A stretch of 64,000 bases of DNA from UBA1952 sp965246765. Its GTDB lineage: Bacteria > Bacteroidota > Bacteroidia > Chitinophagales > Chitinophagaceae. The stretch spans positions 1,104,248 through 1,168,247 of the forward strand of contig CBDFFJ010000005.1 in assembly GCA_965246765.1 (NCBI GenBank), given 5' to 3'. This document shows, in pieces, positions 25,747 to 34,443 of the stretch (the stretch's first letter is position 1; every line of letters begins with the position of its first letter). Both the position numbers and the translations under genes were made by a program. The notes beneath the pieces were generated by a model that saw only the letters and a list, made by a program, of their open reading frames with translations, did no database searches and was not told where the DNA came from.

Positions 25747-26853
25747 TTATTTCTTGTACACCTGCACCATGCAGGTATAATCCTGAAGCTTTTCTATCTG
25801 CTGCTGGCGGCTGAGGCCGCTCATGCGGTTAGCCTGCGGCAGGCGGGGGCGTTTTTCCTTTGGCACATCCTTTAGCAGGCGTAAGAGGGTTTTGGAGGTT
25901 ACGGCAAACGTGATGCTCTCCGTCTGCGCATCCTTGCTGCGGATAACGCCAATAATATTACCCATGCCATCCACTACCGGTGCACCACTTTGCCCGGGGC
26001 CAGCGGGAACCTCTAAACGATATTGAGCCGAATCGCCTTCGTAACCGTTTCGCGAAGCAATGTAGCCTTCATTATATACAATCTCATCCTGCGGGAAACC
26101 GAGGGTATAGATGCTGGCGCCAAGCGGGGCTTTGCCGGCAAGGAAAGAATACGGCAGCTCGCCTTTACCAAATCGGAAGTCCTCGTCCGCAATCTTCAGC
26201 AGTGCAATATCGTTTTTCGGCTCATAAGCAATGACAGCTGCCGCATGACGCTCCCCGTTGCGCGTTACAATCTGCAGGTTTTCGGAGCCTTCCACAACGT
26301 GATAGTTGGTTACCAGATAGCCATCGTTGGAAAGGGCGAAGCCCGTTCCGCTGTAGTTGGTTTGCGGAAGAGCAGGCTGCTGTGTTGTAGTCGCAACGTC
26401 TTCCTTGAGCGCATAAATCATTTTTTGCTGCTGCTGCTGCTGTGCCTGGATGCGAGCCACTTCATGGCGTACCCGCTCTAAATTTTGGGTGGTTGCACTC
26501 TTCGGCTCACTATGGCGGATAGTGAATACCGTAACAGCAGAAGTGAGCAAGGCAACACCTGCCGCCACCGCCGCCGTGCGCAGGTGCCGCGGGTTAAAAT
26601 GAATGATCAGACGCTTCATGCCCGGCTTCTTTGCGCTCATCTCCGCATGAATATCCTGCAGCGCTGCCTTGTAGCGACTGCGCCTGCCGCCATCCGTCAG
26701 GCTGCTGATTGTGTGAAAATATTCTTTGTAAGCCTGCGCAAATGCCGGCTCGGTGAGGCGCGCATCCAGCCCGGCACGTTGTGCGGGCGTGAGCGTGCCG
26801 GCGGATTCGGCTTCCGCCATCTGGGCTATATATAGTTCGTCTTCCAGTCGCAT
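25747..26853 (-). CDS. Membrane-anchored trypsin-like (HtrA-type) protease with anti-sigma-like cytoplasmic region
   Basis: Of 368 residues, the first 85 are cytoplasmic-looking and helical (DELYIAQMAEAESAGTLTPAQRAGLDARL), resembling the N-terminal part of anti-sigma factors. One transmembrane segment follows (TAAVAAGVALLTSAVTVFTI, about 92-111), then a coiled/Gln-rich linker (QAQQQQQQKMIY). The periplasmic S1 protease domain shows the triad in order: TNYHVVEG (His), PKNDIALLKI (Asp), GPGQSGAPVVD (Ser). No PDZ domain is visible; the C-terminus is a short tail. The ECF sigma gene lies immediately upstream on the same strand, so the pair probably forms an envelope-sensing module. Confidence 0.85.
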   Translation of the reverse strand: MRLEDELYIAQMAEAESAGTLTPAQRAGLDARLTEPAFAQAYKEYFHTISSLTDGGRRSRYKAALQDIHAEMSAKKPGMKRLIIHFNPRHLRTAAVAAGVALLTSAVTVFTIRHSEPKSATTQNLERVRHEVARIQAQQQQQQKMIYALKEDVATTTQQPALPQTNYSGTGFALSNDGYLVTNYHVVEGSENLQIVTRNGERHAAAVIAYEPKNDIALLKIADEDFRFGKGELPYSFLAGKAPLGASIYTLGFPQDEIVYNEGYIASRNGYEGDSAQYRLEVPAGPGQSGAPVVDGMGNIIGVIRSKDAQTESITFAVTSKTLLRLLKDVPKEKRPRLPQANRMSGLSRQQQIEKLQDYTCMVQVYKK

Positions 26854-26874
26854 CTTTCTGATTCAATCGGTTTT

Positions 26875-27444
26875 TTAAGCCTTTGTGCTAAAGAAAATCC
26901 GCTTTAGCCGGGTAAGGCATTTATACTTCTGTGTCTTCGCGTTGTCCGGGTTGGTGTACCCGAAGTCTGTTGCTATCTGCTGCATGCTCTTATCCTGATG
27001 ATAGTAAGCCTTTAGCAGTGAGCGGCAGGGTTCTCCCAAAGCATCAAGCGCCGTGTCAAGCTGCGCGTAATGCTCTTCCCGCTCCTCATGTGCCGCTACA
27101 TCGTCCTCATACGCCTTATCATAATCGCCTTGCTCCTCCGTAAACGTCACCGGCGCCCGCTTGCGCTGCTCCAGCTTTTTGTACCACAAATGCTTGCAGA
27201 TGGCAAACAGATAGGTGCCTATCCGGCAGCTAAGCCGGAAGTCCTCGCTTCGCGCTTTCTCAAAGAGCACCATCATCGCCTCCTGAAATACATCCGCCGC
27301 ATCTGCCTCGTCGCCACCGGCGCCGCGCAGCCAGTGCATTACGGTGGGGTAATGCTGCCGGTACACCTGTGCCGTGGCCAGCCGTGTGCCGGCCGCAATA
27401 CCCTGCAACAGCTGTGCATCCGACTGAAGGATTGGCTGGCTCAC
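26875..27444 (-). CDS. ECF-type RNA polymerase sigma factor
   Basis: This 189-aa sigma-70 family protein has region 2 at VYRQHYPTVMHWLRGAGGDEADAADVFQEAMMVLFEKA and the following helix with YLFAICKHLWYKKL. Region 4 contains LDALGEPCRSLLKAYYHQDKSMQQIATDFGYTNPDNAKTQKYKCLTRLKRIF. The order and the 21-bp gap to the downstream membrane protease match ECF/anti-sigma operons. Self-activation is likely, but I cannot define its promoter. Confidence 0.9.
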   Translation of the reverse strand: MSQPILQSDAQLLQGIAAGTRLATAQVYRQHYPTVMHWLRGAGGDEADAADVFQEAMMVLFEKARSEDFRLSCRIGTYLFAICKHLWYKKLEQRKRAPVTFTEEQGDYDKAYEDDVAAHEEREEHYAQLDTALDALGEPCRSLLKAYYHQDKSMQQIATDFGYTNPDNAKTQKYKCLTRLKRIFFSTKA

Positions 27445-27660
27445 GTATTAATACCGAAATAAGGGAAAAGGTAACCCTGCTAAGATACTTTGGCCGGATT
27501 GGCTCCCGGCTTCCAGCGAAATATTTTGTTCCGGATGGGGCGCTACCATTTTCCGCCGCCGGGCTGCGATCTGATTTAAAATGAAAAATATCTGTTTCCC
27601 CGGGTTACCTTTTTCTCCGGCGGGTATAAATGGGAAATCAAACCACAAAAACAAACGATT

Positions 27661-27909
27661 ATGAAGCTTGTAAAGTTCGGCGCTATCGCCCTCGCACTGT
27701 TCGCAGTTTCTTGCAGCAACGACACTGCTACTACTGAGACCACCACTACTACTGACTCTGCTGCTATGGCTGCTCCTGCTCCAATGGAAGCTCCTGCCGC
27801 TGCTCCTGCTATGGACACCACGCACATGGCTGCTGCTCCTGCTGCCGGCATGGACACAATGAAGATGAAGTCTGAGACTAAGATGGAAACTAAGATGGAG
27901 AAGAAATAA
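27661..27909 (+). CDS. Small Ala/Thr/Met-rich lipoprotein
   Basis: The 82-aa product has a lipoprotein signal (MKLVKFGAIALALFAVSCS). The rest is low complexity: a Thr run (TTETTTTTDS), Ala/Pro/Met blocks (AAPAPMEAPAAAPAMDTT) and a charged Lys/Glu/Met tail (KSETKMETKMEKK). Codons are strongly uniform (GCT, ACT, CCT), unlike neighbouring genes, which suggests high expression. A spaced ATG after an A-rich leader and a terminator directly downstream support a single-gene transcript. Function is unknown. Confidence 0.75.
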   Translation: MKLVKFGAIALALFAVSCSNDTATTETTTTTDSAAMAAPAPMEAPAAAPAMDTTHMAAAPAAGMDTMKMKSETKMETKMEKK

Positions 27910-27937
27910 TCCATCAGGGATATTTCCACACACAAAA

Positions 27938-27970
27938 CGGCCGTCCTGCAAAGGGCGGCTGTTGTTTTTT
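27938..27970 (+). terminator. Rho-independent terminator of the small lipoprotein gene
   Basis: GCCGTCC and GGGCGGC form a stem around a short loop, followed by TTGTTTTTT. It overlaps the last codon of the convergent rsmI gene by 2 bp. Confidence 0.8.
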
Positions 27971-28676
27971 ATGCCTTGTCTTTTGGCCCGATTACAAGCA
28001 CTATTTCGCCTTTGGGCGGCTTTTGCTCATAGTGGGCGGCTAATTCCGCAAGGGAGCCGCGCCGGGTTTCTTCAAACATCTTGGTAAGCTCGCGGCATAC
28101 GGCGGCGGGCCGCTCATCGCCGCAATGCTCCCCCAATTCGCGCAGCGTGCGTGCGAGCCGGTGCGGAGATTCATAGAGAATAACCGTCCGCCCTTCCTCC
28201 GCGATGGCTTTCATGGCTGTCTGGCGGCCTTTCTTCACTGGTAAAAATCCCTCAAATACAAAGGAGCTGGCTGGCAGCCCACTTTGTACGAGTGCCGGCA
28301 CAAAAGCCGTGGCGCCCGGCAGGCATTCTACCACAATCCCTTCCCGCACGCATTCCCGCACCAGCAGGAAGCCGGGGTCTGAGATGCCGGGCGTGCCGGC
28401 GTCGGTGATGAGGGCAAGTTGCTCGCCCGACTGCAGGCGGCCCACGAGCCAGCCGAGCGATTTGTGCTCATTGTGCAGGTGGTAGGCCGTCAGCGGCTTG
28501 GCAATGCCGTAGTGCCGGAGGAGGACGCCACTGGTGCGGGTGTCTTCGCAGAGGATAGCGTCGGCAGACTGGAGCACGCTGACGGCCCGGTAGGTGATGT
28601 CTCCCAGATTGCCGATGGGCGAGGGCACAAGCCACAGCTTCCCGGCGCTTTTCTCCGTATCGCTCAGGGCTGCCAT
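27969..28676 (-). CDS. rsmI: 16S rRNA (cytidine-1402-2'-O)-methyltransferase
   Basis: This 235-aa protein has the tetrapyrrole-methylase fold signature LWLVPSPIGNLGDITYRAVSVLQSADAILCEDTRTSGVLLRHYGI. ALITDAGTPGISDPGFLLVREC (SAM-binding GTP loop), LPGATAFVPALVQSGLP and EGFLPVKKGR are further RsmI motifs. It methylates the decoding-site cytidine of 16S rRNA. Its start directly abuts the purS stop codon, so the two are likely co-translated. Confidence 0.95.
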   Translation of the reverse strand: MAALSDTEKSAGKLWLVPSPIGNLGDITYRAVSVLQSADAILCEDTRTSGVLLRHYGIAKPLTAYHLHNEHKSLGWLVGRLQSGEQLALITDAGTPGISDPGFLLVRECVREGIVVECLPGATAFVPALVQSGLPASSFVFEGFLPVKKGRQTAMKAIAEEGRTVILYESPHRLARTLRELGEHCGDERPAAVCRELTKMFEETRRGSLAELAAHYEQKPPKGEIVLVIGPKDKA

Positions 28677-28928
28677 CTATGCCGCGGCGATGCTGATATC
28701 AAAAGCCTCCATGACGGGATTGGCCAGGAGCTTTTTACAGGCATCCTGCGCCATGGCGCGCGCGCCTTCCTCATCGGGGGCATCCAGCTGCAGGGAGATG
28801 TGCTTGCCGATGCGCACATCCTGAACCCCTGCAAGGCCGAGGTTGTGGAGGGAGCCGGTTACAGCTTTGCCCTGCGGGTCAAGCAGTTCTTTCAGGGGCA
28901 TTACATTGATGTGGGCAGTGAAGCGCAT
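28677..28928 (-). CDS. purS: Phosphoribosylformylglycinamidine synthase subunit PurS
   Basis: Read from ATG 28928 this is an 83-aa PurS: MRFTAHINVMPLKELLDPQGKAV, then VTGSLHNLGLAGVQDVRIGKHISLQLD, with a short C-terminal helix. PurS bridges PurL and PurQ in purine synthesis. The frame is open further upstream but that part overlaps pss and is not coding. It is unusual that purQ/purL are not adjacent; the gene sits between pss and rsmI. Confidence 0.9.
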   Translation of the reverse strand: MRFTAHINVMPLKELLDPQGKAVTGSLHNLGLAGVQDVRIGKHISLQLDAPDEEGARAMAQDACKKLLANPVMEAFDISIAAA

Positions 28929-28933
28929 GCGGG

Positions 28934-29740
28934 TCAGGCGTTTGGAGTGAGGGGTTGGGCAGGCGCTTTTGGCGCTATGAAGCTGAGGATGATGTACAGC
29001 AGGAAGGCAAGCGGTATCGCGTTGGCCCGCGTTTGCGGAATGGCGAGGGCGGCGAGGCCTGCGATGACGATTAACGCCTGAGGCCAGGCTTGCGCGAGCT
29101 TCCACTGCGACGGCATCAGCTTCAGAAAGCGGATATTGGACACCATCAGGTAGCAGAGCAGCGCAATAAGCGCATACAGCGCCCAGCGGGAGTTGAACAG
29201 GTAAGAAATCCAGCCGGCAGGATTGTCCCATTCTACCAGCGCAAGCGATGCTACAAACAGGCCCACTGCCGGCGTTGGCATTCCATTAAAGCCGGGGCTT
29301 GTAGCCGGCACTACGTTGAAGCGCGCCAGGCGCAGGGCGGCAAAGCAGGCCACCAGGAAGGCCGGCGCTATGGACAAAAGATCCACATCCGACACATTCG
29401 GCTCCCGCGACACGCAATCCCAAAGCAGCTTGTACAGGATTACGGATGGCGCTACGCCAAATGAAACCACATCGGCCAGCGAATCAAGGTCGGCGCCGAT
29501 GGGTGAGAACACGTTTAAGGCCCGGGCAGCAAAGCCATCCAGCAAGTCAAAGAGGCCCGCCGCGAAGATGAGCACGCCGCCCCATTGCAGCTGCTGCACG
29601 CCATAGCTCCAGCTCCAGTGCAGGTCGGGGTCGCCGGTGGGCGTCTGGTACAGGAAGGGCTGCGCATTGAGCACGCATACGATAGCGAGGCATCCGCAAA
29701 AGAGATTGGCTAATGTGAGGATGTTTGGAAGGTGCCGCAT
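28934..29740 (-). CDS. pssA: CDP-diacylglycerol-serine O-phosphatidyltransferase
   Basis: From ATG 29740 the 268-aa protein begins MRHLPNILTLANLFCGCLAI. The CDP-alcohol phosphotransferase motif is DLLDGFAARALNVFSPIGADLDSLAD (DGx2ARx8Gx3Dx3D). Several transmembrane helices follow. It makes phosphatidylserine at the inner membrane, the precursor of phosphatidylethanolamine. The upstream open frame (to 29890) is not conserved-looking and I exclude it. It ends 5 bp before purS. Confidence 0.92.
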   Translation of the reverse strand: MRHLPNILTLANLFCGCLAIVCVLNAQPFLYQTPTGDPDLHWSWSYGVQQLQWGGVLIFAAGLFDLLDGFAARALNVFSPIGADLDSLADVVSFGVAPSVILYKLLWDCVSREPNVSDVDLLSIAPAFLVACFAALRLARFNVVPATSPGFNGMPTPAVGLFVASLALVEWDNPAGWISYLFNSRWALYALIALLCYLMVSNIRFLKLMPSQWKLAQAWPQALIVIAGLAALAIPQTRANAIPLAFLLYIILSFIAPKAPAQPLTPNA

Positions 29741-29893
29741 TGAAGATGGCGTAAAATTAAGACGTAGCAGCGGGCCGCGCGATGGAGAATATGGGTGAGC
29801 TGTGCTGCGTAGGCTGCCGCCTTTAGCGGATGGCTTGAAGATGTGTTTCGGAAGCGCATTCCCCGAAGGGATATTGGCTGCGCAACGCACTTT

Positions 29894-30145
29894 AATGCAT
29901 TACTTCTGGAAGGAATGGTCTCAAGTATTCACTTGAATAGTTTTCTTCTAAAGGAAATACTTTAAAGTATCTGCTTTAAGGCAGGTTGCGTAGAGAGATT
30001 ATGTTGAAGCATCTACTTGAAAGCATTTTGTCTAAAGAAATAGGAGTAAAGCACTTACTTTATAAGTATTGCTCTTGAAAGATGGCATTCAAGTACATAC
30101 TTTAAGGCTATTTTTCTAAAAGAATTGCCTTAAAGTATCCTGTTC
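29894..30145. repeat. Degenerate tandem array with a strict 42-bp period
   Basis: AAGTAT-type words followed by ACTT start at 29923, 29965, 30007, 30049, 30091 and 30133: five intervals of exactly 42 bp. A less similar unit begins at 29894. Each unit opens with a partial palindrome such as AAGT-ATTC-ACTT or AAGT-ACAT-ACTT, and a TCTAAAG-like word recurs about 25 bp in. All frames contain stops, so it is not coding. It is much more AT-rich than its surroundings and occupies most of the 550-bp gap upstream of pssA. I see nothing further in the rest of the gap (30146-30293). Confidence 0.88.
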
Positions 30146-30293
30146 AGGTCGCCGGGCTTGCGGGAACCCGCCAAAACACTGCTGCTTATTGCACAAGCCA
30201 GACGGAAGGCAGGGTTTGCAGCGCTGCTTTGAGCAAAGGTGATTCTGTTTACGGGCGGAGCAGAGGTGCCAAGACGGGTGCCGATGCGCCGGC

Positions 30294-31286
30294 CTACTTC
30301 CGCCAGATGCAGATGCGTGCCACCTCGCCGTTGTTGCCGCTTACCGACAGCTCGTAGGTCTGGCTGCCGTCGTGCAGGGTAAGGTTGGGCGTGTTAGGCG
30401 GGTCAAAGCCCTCCTCGTGGAGGTAGATGTAGAGCACATTGAGGCCGCGGGTGAGGGGCATGCTGAAGCGCTGCTTTGTCTCGCTGAGCTTCACGTGCTG
30501 CAATAGGCTGCGGCCACTCATGCTCAGGCTCACCACATCGCCGTCAATGGTCCAGCCGTCCCAAATGTCAAACACAAAATCGTCGCTGCTCCATTGATAC
30601 GTACGCTGACAGGTATCGGGGGCCGGCGGGGGCGCGGCAGGCGGCTGAATGATGGTGGTGACGGGCTTTGGAAGGGCTTTGGGCTTTTGCACAACGGGCG
30701 GCGGGGGCTTGAGCGTGTCTTTAGGCTTATGCGCTACCGGGGGCGGGGGCGGCGTCCGCTTTGGTGTGTCCGCCTTTACGCGGATCGGCTGCGGCTTAGG
30801 CACTTCCACGCGGGCTATGTTCGGCTTAGGCTTTACATCCTCCAGCGGCGGCGCATTGTCCATGATCGTCATTACACCGCCTTCGCCCAGCGAGGCCGGG
30901 CAAGGCGAGCCGTCCGCCTGGCGGCTTTCAAAGGCGCCGTTCCAGCGCTTGCGGCCATTCATCATGACAGTCAGCTTCAGGTGCGCGGAGAAGTAGCAGT
31001 AGGTCATCTGGCGCAGGTCCCGGCCATCCAGCGAGGCGGTTTCGCGGATGTAGAGGTCGGACTGGCTGGTGAAGTAGCCGGTGACTGCGGCCTTCAGCCG
31101 GTTGCCATCCTGATAACCGGTGATGCTGTAGCCGCTTACGTTGCTGCCATTGATCTGGAGCTCCACATAATAAGATACCAGGGGGTTATTGGGCATCTGC
31201 ACGTAGCCCGCATAGCGGAATTGCTTCTGTGCAAACGCGGTCCCACACAGGAGCAGGCAGCAAAGCAGGAGCAGGCAAGGGCGCAT
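30294..31286 (-). CDS. Secreted protein with proline-rich linker
   Basis: The 330-aa protein has a signal peptide (MRPCLLLLCCLLLCGTAFAQ). An N-terminal beta-rich domain follows (FRYAGYVQMPNNPLVSYYVELQINGSNVSGYSITGY). The linker at about 170-225 has repeated PPPPP/KPK blocks, and the C-terminal domain of about 100 residues has Cys at both ends (DTCQRTYQW...ARICIWRK). The layout suggests two folded periplasmic or surface domains on a stiff spacer. I do not recognise a named family. Confidence 0.75.
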   Translation of the reverse strand: MRPCLLLLCCLLLCGTAFAQKQFRYAGYVQMPNNPLVSYYVELQINGSNVSGYSITGYQDGNRLKAAVTGYFTSQSDLYIRETASLDGRDLRQMTYCYFSAHLKLTVMMNGRKRWNGAFESRQADGSPCPASLGEGGVMTIMDNAPPLEDVKPKPNIARVEVPKPQPIRVKADTPKRTPPPPPVAHKPKDTLKPPPPVVQKPKALPKPVTTIIQPPAAPPPAPDTCQRTYQWSSDDFVFDIWDGWTIDGDVVSLSMSGRSLLQHVKLSETKQRFSMPLTRGLNVLYIYLHEEGFDPPNTPNLTLHDGSQTYELSVSGNNGEVARICIWRK

Positions 31287-31341
31287 GATGACAAAGCTAA
31301 AGGGGGCTTTGTTGCGAATGGCTTAAAAGCTGTGGCGGCTT

Positions 31342-32223
31342 CTATACGGTGATTTCTTTGTAGAGCATCTTAATCAGCCCATCCGCAAGGCCGATTTTGG
31401 GCACATTAATCTCTTCCGCATCGGCCCAGCGCATGACGGAGATGTAAATCTGGAGGGCCGGCACAATCACATCGGCGCGGTCGGCGCGGAGCTGGTAGCG
31501 GTGCATCCGCTCCTCCACCGTTGCGGCAGCCAGCTCTTTGTGATAATCGCGCAGGAGCTCAATAGGCAGCGGCTTGCCTTCTTTTCTTTTAGAAAGGGAA
31601 AAGACCTTGTTGATATTGCCGCCGGAGCCAATGGCCTCAATGGGGCCGTAAGCCTTCACGCCATTCTTGATGAATGCCTTCATCTCCTCCCAGGTCTTAT
31701 CCTCCACCTTATTCTGTAGGAGGCGGATGGTGCCGATGTTGAAGGATTCTTTGAAGACGATTACGTTCTTTGAGAAAAGCGTCAGCTCCGTAGAGCCGCC
31801 GCCCACGTCTATGTAGAGGTAGCTTTTATTAAAGGCCAGGTTCTCCGCAATGTGGGTTTCATAGACAATGTCCGCTTCTTCCTGCCCGGTGATGATTTTG
31901 ATGTCTACGCCCGTCTCTTCCTTCGCGCGTCGGATGATTTCGGCGCCGTTGGTGGCATCACGCATGGCGGAGGTGGCGCAGGCTTTCAAGGCCTTCACCT
32001 TGTAAATCTTCATCATCAGCTTATAAGCGCGCAGCGTGTCCATGAGCTGCGTCACCTTTTCTTCGCCAATGAAGCCTTTAGAAAAAACATCCACTCCTAA
32101 GCGCAAGGGAATGCGCAGCAGCGTAAGCTTGGTATAGTCCACAGCGCCGGCCTGGTAAGGCGATGCATCCGCAATGAGCAGGCGGGCGGCGTTGGAGCCA
32201 ATGTCAATGGCGGCGAGGTTCAT
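31342..32223 (-). CDS. Exopolyphosphatase (Ppx/GppA family)
   Basis: The 293-aa protein starts MNLAAIDIGSNAARLLIAD, the phosphate-1 loop of the ASKHA fold. VKALKACATSAMRDATNG, ITGQEEADIVYETHI and YIDVGGGSTELTLF follow in order. It is the short two-domain form of about 300 aa, as in actinobacterial and Bacteroidota Ppx. It lies directly downstream of ppk, so the pair probably manages polyphosphate or (p)ppGpp-linked phosphate metabolism. Confidence 0.92.
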   Translation of the reverse strand: MNLAAIDIGSNAARLLIADASPYQAGAVDYTKLTLLRIPLRLGVDVFSKGFIGEEKVTQLMDTLRAYKLMMKIYKVKALKACATSAMRDATNGAEIIRRAKEETGVDIKIITGQEEADIVYETHIAENLAFNKSYLYIDVGGGSTELTLFSKNVIVFKESFNIGTIRLLQNKVEDKTWEEMKAFIKNGVKAYGPIEAIGSGGNINKVFSLSKRKEGKPLPIELLRDYHKELAAATVEERMHRYQLRADRADVIVPALQIYISVMRWADAEEINVPKIGLADGLIKMLYKEITV

Positions 32224-32298
32224 GGGCTTATTGTACGCAACCCTTCGGCTACGCTCAGGCTAAAAGTCGCAAAGCTTACGCAAAGGCGCAAAGCAATT

Positions 32299-34389
32299 TT
32301 ACGGATAGGTCTTTGCCTGTAGATATTCATAGATAGCTACCTGGCTCCGCACCTCCGGCTCATGCTCGTGCCTTGTTACGTAAGCATTGCTCTGCTCATT
32401 GTCCAGAATGCGCGCCTTCACATTTTCGGCAAGCTGAATATTGAGAATGTCTATCAATTCCTGCTGAATAATCGGGTCGTAGATGGGGCAGGCCGCCTCC
32501 ACGCGGTGGTCCAGGTTGCGCACCATCCAATCGGCGGAAGAGATGAACACACGCGGCTCACCGGCATTGTGAAAGATGAAGACGCGGGCGTGCTCCAGAT
32601 ACTCGTCAATAATGGAGATGGCCTTCATGGGCTTTTTGAAAGACTTCTGCTGCGTATATGGCCCGAAGATGCCGCGGATGACCATGCGCACCTCCACGCC
32701 GGCGCGGCTGGCTTCGTAAAGCTGGTTAATCAGCGCCGCATCGCTCAGGCTATTCATTTTTATGATGATGCCGGCGTCTTTCTTCTTTCTCGCTGCGCGA
32801 ATTTCCTTTGCAATCAGCTCCGAGAAATAGCGCCGCATATTGTAAGGCGAAACCGGCAGCGTCTTGCAGCTTCTTAAATCCTCAACGCGCGCTGTGGCGG
32901 AAGTGAGGAAGGCGAAGACGCGGCCCACATCGGCGAGGATATTATTGTTAGTGGTCAGCAGCAGATGGTCGCTGTAAAACTGGGCGGTGCCTTCATTGAA
33001 ATTGCCGGTAGAGATGAAGCCATACACCTTCGTCTTATTAAACTCCCGCTTGCGGATAAGGCAGAGCTTACCATGCACCTTCATATCGTGCTGCCCGTGG
33101 AATACCTGCACGCCCTCATCCTCCAAAAGGCTCTTCCAGTAAAGGTTTGCCTCCTCGTCAAAGCGCGCGCGCAGCTCTATCACCACCGTCACCTGCTTGC
33201 CATTGCGCACCGCATTGACAAGGGCGTTGATGAGCTTGGAATCCTTAGCCAGCCGGTAGCAGGTAATCTTAATGCTTTGCACAAAAGGGTCAATAGAGGC
33301 CTCGCGAACAAGGTCTATCACCGGGTCAAAAGAGTGGTAGGGAAAGTGCAGCATCACATCCCGCTTGTCAAGCACCTCCATGATGCGCACAGGCTGCCGC
33401 AGCAGCGGATGCACGAAGGGCCTGTTCCGCGTAGGCCGGTCGGTAAAGACCTCCTTCGGGAAGTTCATAAAGTCTTTAAAGTTGTGGATGCGCCCTCCGG
33501 GAATGAGATTATCCTTGCCGGTAAGGGCGAGACGCTTCACGAGGTAATCCAGCAGCCCGGCGTCAATCGCCCGGTCAAAGACGAAGCGCGTGGCGCGGCC
33601 GCGCTTGCGTGCCTTGAGGCTTTTCTCAATCTCATCAATCACATTCGTGTTGATGTCGTTGTCAATATCCAGCTCCGCGTCGCGCGTCACCTTAATGATG
33701 TAGCCGAGGAAGCGGTTGAAGCCAAACGGCGCGAAGATGTGCGGTAAGGAAAGGCGGATGATGTCTTCTAAAAGAATGATGTGCTGCTCCTCATTCACCG
33801 TAGGCAGAATAACGAAGCGTGGTAGCACCTTAGTAGGCACGGAGATGAGCGCATAGCGCTGCAACATCGCATTCTCCGTAGAGCCGAGGACGCAGGCGAG
33901 GTAGATGGCCTTATCGTTGAGCAGCGGCATGTTGGGGATGCTCTCAATCATGAGGGGCACAATCTGGGTGCGCACTTCCTCATCAAAATACTGCATCACA
34001 AAGTCGCGCTGGGCGCGGGTAAGCTCCTTATCGTTCTTGATGAAGATGTTCTTACGCCCCAGCTCGGCGATGATGTCGGCATAGGTGCCGTCAAAGTGGC
34101 TTTGAAGCGCAAGGAGGCTCTTCTGGATTTCCTGAAGGATTTTGTCTGGGTCGGTCTCTAAATGCTCTTTGGCAGCCCTGCCGGCCTTAGTCAGCCGGGC
34201 CATCCGCGCCAAGGCGGCCACGCGCACCCGGAAAAACTCATCCAGATTATTGGAGTAGATGCCTATGAAGCGCATCCGGTCATACACATGCACCGAGGGG
34301 TCGCGGGCTTCCTGCAATACACGGCCATTGAAGGCGAGCCACGAGAGGTCGCGGACAATGACTTTATGAGTGCTCTTCACAGGCTGCAA
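32299..34389 (-). CDS. ppk1: Polyphosphate kinase 1
   Basis: The 696-aa length is typical. The N-terminal domain begins RDLSWLAFNGRVLQEARD, followed by SNNLDEFFRVRVA. The catalytic core carries DMKVHGKLCLI (equivalent to the autophosphorylated His435 of the E. coli enzyme by my alignment from memory) and DEYLEHARVFIF (His592 equivalent), followed by SSADWMVRNLDHRVE. In VYGFISTGNFNE, however, Phe stands where E. coli has a second conserved His (HIGTGNFNE). It makes polyphosphate reversibly from ATP. It is 75 bp upstream of the ppx-like gene in the same orientation. Confidence 0.96.
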   Translation of the reverse strand: MQPVKSTHKVIVRDLSWLAFNGRVLQEARDPSVHVYDRMRFIGIYSNNLDEFFRVRVAALARMARLTKAGRAAKEHLETDPDKILQEIQKSLLALQSHFDGTYADIIAELGRKNIFIKNDKELTRAQRDFVMQYFDEEVRTQIVPLMIESIPNMPLLNDKAIYLACVLGSTENAMLQRYALISVPTKVLPRFVILPTVNEEQHIILLEDIIRLSLPHIFAPFGFNRFLGYIIKVTRDAELDIDNDINTNVIDEIEKSLKARKRGRATRFVFDRAIDAGLLDYLVKRLALTGKDNLIPGGRIHNFKDFMNFPKEVFTDRPTRNRPFVHPLLRQPVRIMEVLDKRDVMLHFPYHSFDPVIDLVREASIDPFVQSIKITCYRLAKDSKLINALVNAVRNGKQVTVVIELRARFDEEANLYWKSLLEDEGVQVFHGQHDMKVHGKLCLIRKREFNKTKVYGFISTGNFNEGTAQFYSDHLLLTTNNNILADVGRVFAFLTSATARVEDLRSCKTLPVSPYNMRRYFSELIAKEIRAARKKKDAGIIIKMNSLSDAALINQLYEASRAGVEVRMVIRGIFGPYTQQKSFKKPMKAISIIDEYLEHARVFIFHNAGEPRVFISSADWMVRNLDHRVEAACPIYDPIIQQELIDILNIQLAENVKARILDNEQSNAYVTRHEHEPEVRSQVAIYEYLQAKTYP

Positions 34390-34443
34390 GTGGATGGATA
34401 TTGGCTTGCAGACAAAAATAGCGCCCGTGGTGGGGGGCGGAGG

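Noticed and set aside
28929..29231. A longer PurS (184 aa) starting at 29231
   Set aside because: The upstream part overlaps pssA in another frame and has no PurS similarity; the family is about 80-90 aa and starts at MRFTAHINV.
29741..29890. N-terminal extension of pssA to 29890
   Set aside because: The extra 50 residues are Arg/Ser/Pro-rich without similarity, and the protein family starts at the hydrophobic MRHLPNILTLANL.
29894..30145. CRISPR array
   Set aside because: The 42-bp units are degenerate throughout, with no conserved repeat separated by unique spacers and no cas genes nearby.
32299..34389. PPK1 lacking its autophosphorylated histidine
   Set aside because: Counting from the LEHAR histidine in the remembered E. 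coli sequence shows that the phosphorylated His is in the VHGK motif, which is present; only a secondary His position is changed.
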